DNA of 64,000 nt from an uncultured Porphyromonadaceae bacterium (GTDB lineage: Bacteria; Bacteroidota; Bacteroidia; Bacteroidales; Muribaculaceae). The notes beneath the pieces were generated by a model. It searched no databases, was not told the DNA's origin, and saw only the letters and a list, made by a program, of their open reading frames with translations. Shown piece after piece: positions 60,435 to 64,000 of this stretch (position 1 is its first letter; every line of letters starts with the position of its first letter). The stretch is taken from the NCBI GenBank assembly GCA_902495245.1, contig CABUWI010000007.1, positions 1 to 64,000 of the forward strand. Direction: 5' to 3'. A program made the position numbers and the translations under genes.

Positions 60435-61634
60435 TTATAAAATCCGGCCGGGATAGGCTTTGAGGGCCTCGGCCAGGACGCGCAGGGCGGCGGCAAGGTC
60501 TTCCTTTTTGAGAACGTAGGCAATGCGCACCTCGTTGCGGCCGGCACTGGGAGTGGTGTAGAAGCCGTTGGCGGGAGCCATGAACACCGTGGCGCCTTCA
60601 TACTCGAACTCTTCAAGACACCATTTGCAGAACTTCTCGGCGTCGTCGACCGGCAGCGCGGCAACGGTGTAGAACGCACCCATCGGTATCGGCGAATAGC
60701 AGCCCGGAATGCGGTTCAGCCCGTCAATCAGGAATTTGCGGCGCTCGACATACTCGTTATAGTTCATGAGCATGTATTCCTTGTCGGCATCAATCGACGC
60801 TTCGGCCACAATCTGGCCGAGCAATGGCGGGCTCAGGCGCGCCATGCAGAACTTCATGATGCTCTGCTTCAGCTCTTTGTGTTTGGTGATGATTGCGCCG
60901 ATGCGAATGCCGCACTCACTGTAGCGCTTGCTCACGGAGTCGATGAGCACCACCTGCTCCTCGATTCCGGGCAGATGGAAAGCGGAGATATAAGGCGCGC
61001 CCGTGTAGCAGAACTCGCGATAAACCTCGTCAGAGAAGAGGTAGAGGTCATATTTCTTCACCAGGTCGCGCAGCTGAATCATCTCCTTCATCGTGTAGAG
61101 ATAGCCCGTCGGGTTGTTGGGGTTGCAGATGAGAATGCCCTTGGTGCGCGGCGTGATGAGCTTTTCGAACTCTTCGACCGAGGGGAGCGCGAAACCCGTG
61201 TCGATGCTCGAAGGCACGGTAACAATCTTGGCGCCGCAGCTGATGGCGAAGGCCATGTAGTTGGCATAGGCCGGCTCGGGCACGATGATTTCGTCGCCGG
61301 GGTCAAGGCAGGCCATAAAGGCGAACAGCACGGCCTCCGACCCGCCGGCGGTTACGATTATGTCATCGACGTCAACTTTGATGTTAAACCGCTCATAATA
61401 AGTCTGCAGCTTCTTGCGCAGCGAAAGCAGCCCCTCGGAGGGAGAATACTCCAGAGTGGTGCGGTCAATGTGCTTGAGCGCCTCGAGACCCTCTTTGGGC
61501 GTGGGCAGGTCGGGCTGGCCGATGTTGAGGTGATAGACCTTCAGGCCGCGCTTCTTGGCCTCGTTGCTCAGGGGCACGAGTTTTCTGATGGGAGATTGCG
61601 GCATATCCTTGCCGCGCTGTGAAATCGATGGCAT
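60435..61634 (-). CDS. PLP-dependent class I/II aminotransferase (aspartate-aminotransferase-like)
   Basis: A 399-residue fold-type I PLP enzyme. VYHLNIGQPDLPTP, the phosphate loop TAGGSEAV, NPNNPTGYLY, the Asp of LYLFSDEVYRE and the lysine in SVSKRYSECGIRIG (the Schiff-base lysine) are visible, and the carboxylate-binding arginine is likely in RNEVRIAYV. It transfers amino groups between an amino acid, probably aspartate or a related one, and a 2-oxo acid. The start region carries a TAACTTTG box at 61666-61673 (minus), back to back with the promoter of the CoA-transferase gene. Confidence 0.93.
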   Translation of the reverse strand: MPSISQRGKDMPQSPIRKLVPLSNEAKKRGLKVYHLNIGQPDLPTPKEGLEALKHIDRTTLEYSPSEGLLSLRKKLQTYYERFNIKVDVDDIIVTAGGSEAVLFAFMACLDPGDEIIVPEPAYANYMAFAISCGAKIVTVPSSIDTGFALPSVEEFEKLITPRTKGILICNPNNPTGYLYTMKEMIQLRDLVKKYDLYLFSDEVYREFCYTGAPYISAFHLPGIEEQVVLIDSVSKRYSECGIRIGAIITKHKELKQSIMKFCMARLSPPLLGQIVAEASIDADKEYMLMNYNEYVERRKFLIDGLNRIPGCYSPIPMGAFYTVAALPVDDAEKFCKWCLEEFEYEGATVFMAPANGFYTTPSAGRNEVRIAYVLKKEDLAAALRVLAEALKAYPGRIL

Positions 61635-61665
61635 AAACAGCTCTTAATATCTATTAAAATTGCCG

Positions 61666-61693
61666 CAAAGTTACGAAAAATATCTTATCTTTG
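61666..61693. promoter_or_regulatory. Divergent -7 boxes
   Basis: Minus-strand TAACTTTG (61673-61666) faces the aminotransferase gene and plus-strand TATCTTTG (61686-61693) faces the CoA-transferase gene; the two start sites are very close. Confidence 0.6.
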
Positions 61694-61702
61694 CAGGCGA
61701 AA

Positions 61703-63001
61703 ATGGAAAATAAGTTCATGTCGGCCGACGAGGCCGTTAAACTCATAAACAGCGGCGACAATGTTTTCGTGCAGGGCAGCTGTTCGATTCCGGAGGCGCT
61801 CATCGCGGCTCTGGCACGCCGCGGCCACGAGTTGCGCCACGTTGTGCTCTACAACGCCTTCGCCCTCGGACGCCGCATTTCGCCCCTTTGCCGCCCCGAG
61901 CTGAAAGACTCGTTTCTCATCGACTCTTTCTTCGTGTCCAACGCCGTGCGCGGCTGGGTCAACGAAGGCTATGCCACGACCACGCCGCGCTTTTTCGGCC
62001 AGGTGCCGCAACTGTTCCGCGACGGCACGATTCCGCTCGACGTCGCGCTCATCAACTGCTCTCTGCCCGACGCCGACGGCTACGTCTCTTTCGGCGTGTC
62101 GGCCGACATCACTCCCGCAGCCGTCGAGAAGGCCCGCATCATCATTGCGCAAATAAACCCGCTGATGCCGTTCACCTATGGCGACTCGGTGATTCACACC
62201 TCGCGCCTCAACGCCATGGTGCGCGTCGACGACCCTCTGGCCGAGACGCCCGACCTTGCCCCTACGCCTGACGAACTGCGCATCGGCCGCTACATCGCCG
62301 AGCGCATTCCCGACGAGGCCACCCTCCAGGTCGGCGTCGGCACGATTCCAAACGCCGCCCTCTCGGCTCTGATGGACCACCGCCGCCTCGGCCTCCACAC
62401 CGAGGCGCTGACCGACGGCATGGTGCCCCTGATCGAGGCGGGTGTCGTCGACAACTCCTGCAAGCAGATCGAGCCGGGCCGCTCGGTGGCCTCGCTGGCC
62501 ATCGGCACGCGCCGCCTTTACGACTATATCGACCGCAATCCCGCCTTCATCTTCCGCGACATCGCCTGGGTCAACGACCCCTTTGTCATTTCGCAAAACC
62601 GCAACATGGCCGCCATCAACTCGTGCATCGAAATCGACCTCTCGGGCCAGGTGTGTGCCGACTCCATCGGCACGCGCATCTACTCGGGCGTCGGCGGCCA
62701 GCAAGACTTCGTCTACGGCTCGTCGCGCAGCCCCGGCGGCCAGTCGTTCATTGCCATGCTGTCAAAAACCTCGCGCGGCCAGAGCAAAATCAAGCCCGTG
62801 CTCACCAGCGGCGCCGGCGTCGTCACGACGCGCTTCCAGACCAACTGGGTCGTTACGGAATATGGCGCCGTCAACCTGCGCGGCCGCAACATGATTGACC
62901 GCGCCAAGCTGCTCATCTCAATCGCCGCCCCCGAATTCCGCGAAGAACTCGACCGCGCTGCCTACGCCATGCTCGGCTACGCCTACCGCAACTGGCGCTG
63001 A
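61703..63001 (+). CDS. Acetyl-CoA hydrolase/transferase family protein
   Basis: A 432-residue (or 427, if the ATG at 61718 is used) CoA-transferase. SADEAVKLINSGDNVFVQG opens the first NagB-like domain; HTEALTDGMVPLIEAG carries the likely catalytic glutamate, and GVGGQQDFVYGSSRSPGGQS the glycine loop that binds CoA. Such proteins move CoA between acetate and other acids (succinate, butyrate) or hydrolyse acetyl-CoA in fermentation; the acid partner is not decided by sequence. The -7 box at 61686-61693 would leave only about 3 or 18 bases of leader, so the downstream start is quite possible. Confidence 0.92.
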   Translation: MENKFMSADEAVKLINSGDNVFVQGSCSIPEALIAALARRGHELRHVVLYNAFALGRRISPLCRPELKDSFLIDSFFVSNAVRGWVNEGYATTTPRFFGQVPQLFRDGTIPLDVALINCSLPDADGYVSFGVSADITPAAVEKARIIIAQINPLMPFTYGDSVIHTSRLNAMVRVDDPLAETPDLAPTPDELRIGRYIAERIPDEATLQVGVGTIPNAALSALMDHRRLGLHTEALTDGMVPLIEAGVVDNSCKQIEPGRSVASLAIGTRRLYDYIDRNPAFIFRDIAWVNDPFVISQNRNMAAINSCIEIDLSGQVCADSIGTRIYSGVGGQQDFVYGSSRSPGGQSFIAMLSKTSRGQSKIKPVLTSGAGVVTTRFQTNWVVTEYGAVNLRGRNMIDRAKLLISIAAPEFREELDRAAYAMLGYAYRNWR

Positions 63002-63006
63002 CCTCC

Positions 63007-63354
63007 TCAGCGCACCGGAGTCAAGTGCACCACTCCGCTCATCGAGCGGTTTATAAAATCATTTATTGTAGTGCCGGCCGACGAGGCGGCCAGTGCAATC
63101 GCCGCATGCAATTCCGAGGGCATTCTCAGATTGAGTTTGCCGCTATATGGCTTTGCGGGCGCAATGCCTCGCTCGGCGCAGCTGACAAGGTAGTCGTCAA
63201 TCGCGCCCTCGAAATCTTTACGTATATCTTCAACCGACTCTCCCTCATATGAAATGAGAGTGCCGTGAAGACCCTGTACCTGACCGAACAGGCAGTCGTC
63301 CTCCGGGCTGTATTCCACGGAACCGGTATAGCCTTTATATTTCAAGTATCCCAT
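63007..63354 (-). CDS. hicB: HicB family antitoxin
   Basis: A 115-residue protein. YTGSVEYSPEDDCLFGQVQG is the HicB fold that covers the toxin; LRMPSELHAAIALAASSAGT near the C-terminus is a ribbon-helix-helix DNA-binding segment. It neutralises HicA and represses the operon. It follows hicA by one base on the same strand, the usual order hicA-hicB. Confidence 0.88.
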   Translation of the reverse strand: MGYLKYKGYTGSVEYSPEDDCLFGQVQGLHGTLISYEGESVEDIRKDFEGAIDDYLVSCAERGIAPAKPYSGKLNLRMPSELHAAIALAASSAGTTINDFINRSMSGVVHLTPVR

Positions 63355-63355
63355 A

Positions 63356-63607
63356 CTATATAAGTTTTAGCGTTTGCAACACATTTATAATCTGTCTTAT
63401 CTGATAAGGCTTGAGCTGATTGCTCGGGTGCGGCTTGTGCAGTAAAATCGTGTCGGCGCCTCTCGCGAACTCCACCCGCGAGCCCGACGTGCGCCCTTTG
63501 CTCCGCTCCTCGAAGCCGAGAAATCCAAGCAGCGTTCTCATCTCGTCATAAGTGAAATCTCGCGGATATGTCAGCAGCCTGGCAACCAGTTTTTCTTTCT
63601 TGCTCAT
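63356..63607 (-). CDS. hicA: HicA family toxin
   Basis: An 83-residue double-stranded-RNA-binding-fold protein. KEKLVARLLTYPRDFTYDEM leads to the catalytic histidine region ILLHKPHPSNQLKPYQIRQI. HicA toxins degrade mRNA. The start MSKKEKL at 63607 is chosen because the longer in-frame ATG (63631) falls inside the -7 box at 63629-63636. Confidence 0.88.
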   Translation of the reverse strand: MSKKEKLVARLLTYPRDFTYDEMRTLLGFLGFEERSKGRTSGSRVEFARGADTILLHKPHPSNQLKPYQIRQIINVLQTLKLI

Positions 63608-63628
63608 ATGCTTGTTGTTTTCATAACG

Positions 63629-63660
63629 CAAATGTAACTACATTTTCCGGAATAACCAAA
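63629..63660 (-). promoter_or_regulatory. hicAB promoter with overlapping inverted repeat
   Basis: On the minus strand: TTTG (63660-63657), 20-bp spacer, TACATTTG (63636-63629). The inverted repeat AATGTA-AC-TACATT (63631-63644) covers the -7 box and is a natural operator for the HicB RHH domain. Confidence 0.7.
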
Positions 63661-63879
63661 TTTAGTACCACTTTTTCTTACCCCTGCTATATAAATGCTC
63701 AGCGAGGAACGGCCGTCCCGGTCGCTCCTCGTCGAATAATTAAACCAATCATTATCACATTTCTTTCACAATGGAAAAAGCTTTCGTCTTTTCGTTTTAT
63801 ATCTTATAAACGGCCGGACGATGAAAAGGTTCGTCGTCTATGTGAATTTTTTTTCGTATCTTTGCCACTGATTCAGAAA

Positions 63880-64000
63880 ATGCGACGGCGCAACGCAGGC
63901 ATCGGACTACTGTTTGTTGCGGCGGCGGCCGCAGGGCTGCTTGCCGTGGCCTACGCGTTCAATCCCGACGGGGGCACCTTCCCCTACCCCCGCTGCCTCT
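63880..64000 (+). CDS. DUF2752 family protein, N-terminal part
   Basis: The frame starts MRRRNAGIGLLFVAAAAAG, a membrane helix, and runs off the window with AYAFNPDGGTFPYPRCL. The FNP-x-FP-x-P-x-C pattern matches the beginning of DUF2752, small membrane proteins with a later CPGCG motif. TATCTTTG at 63857-63864 is its -7 box. The 270 bases between hicA and this gene hold the two promoters, a CGAGGA/TCCTCG hairpin near 63700 and nothing else certain. Confidence 0.75.
   Translation, partial: MRRRNAGIGLLFVAAAAAGLLAVAYAFNPDGGTFPYPRCL

Noticed and set aside
63772..63810. 12-codon frame MEKAFVFSFYIL as leader peptide
   Set aside because: It is short, has no -7 box at a proper distance and no attenuator-like hairpins after it.

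Overview
The window reads as chromosome of a gut Bacteroidales bacterium, most like Muribaculaceae (family-level guess). Supporting signs are Bacteroidetes-type promoters (TTTG, about 19 bp, TAnnTTTG) in front of many genes, the type IX secretion translocon SprA, BspA-like leucine-rich-repeat proteins, a NagB-LmbE fusion, DUF4834 and DUF4954 genes, a short archaeal/eukaryote-type prolyl-tRNA synthetase, and a conjugative element of the Bacteroides type. The chromosome is clearly GC-rich; the first 7.3 kb is visibly more AT-rich.

Positions 1-7386 are the right end of an integrative conjugative element. It holds the end of a TraQ-like gene, a transfer lysozyme, an Abi/HEPN defence-like gene, a short operon with DUF3873, PcfJ and PcfK, a 780-bp region with no convincing gene, and a three-gene cassette (HTH regulator, nucleotidyltransferase, metallophosphoesterase) bracketed by two copies of one exact 24-bp palindrome. 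The element stops at a partial tmRNA-like 3' end (attR candidate), followed by a strong hairpin.

7.4-24.4 kb: PepSY-like protein, secreted bile-salt-hydrolase/penicillin-acylase-type enzyme, GH13 protein with a degenerate active site, phosphohexomutase, large BspA-like LRR protein, TonB-plug outer-membrane barrel, RNase P RNA, proS, and the phosphatidylethanolamine pair psd-pssA with DUF4834. 24.5-36.4 kb: sprA (2485 codons), a PhnP-like hydrolase, then a repeat-rich tract with a second LRR gene and a DUF2971 gene. 36.4-48.6 kb: a TolC/HlyD/two ABC-2 permease/NUDIX operon, nagB-LmbE, an aspartyl-protease-like gene with lpxB, outer-membrane phospholipase, a TlpA-type lipoprotein and a SpoU methyltransferase. 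48.6-58 kb: pflA, pflB, trxA and dnaE on one strand, then a DUF4954 protein. 58-64 kb: tRNA-Gln, exported dipeptide epimerase, S23-type protein, PLP aminotransferase, CoA hydrolase/transferase, hicAB and the start of a DUF2752 gene.

The strongest new candidate is a pair of about 300-nt homologous elements at 17085-17390 and 35631-35930. Each lies between a consensus promoter and a minus-strand gene, so each would be a long 5' leader. Comparing the two copies shows several helices whose two strands have changed together, including a nine-base-pair closing helix and a pseudoknot to a hairpin loop, plus a competing alternative hairpin. This is what a riboswitch-like or other structured RNA looks like. 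The palindrome-bracketed three-gene cassette is the second candidate.
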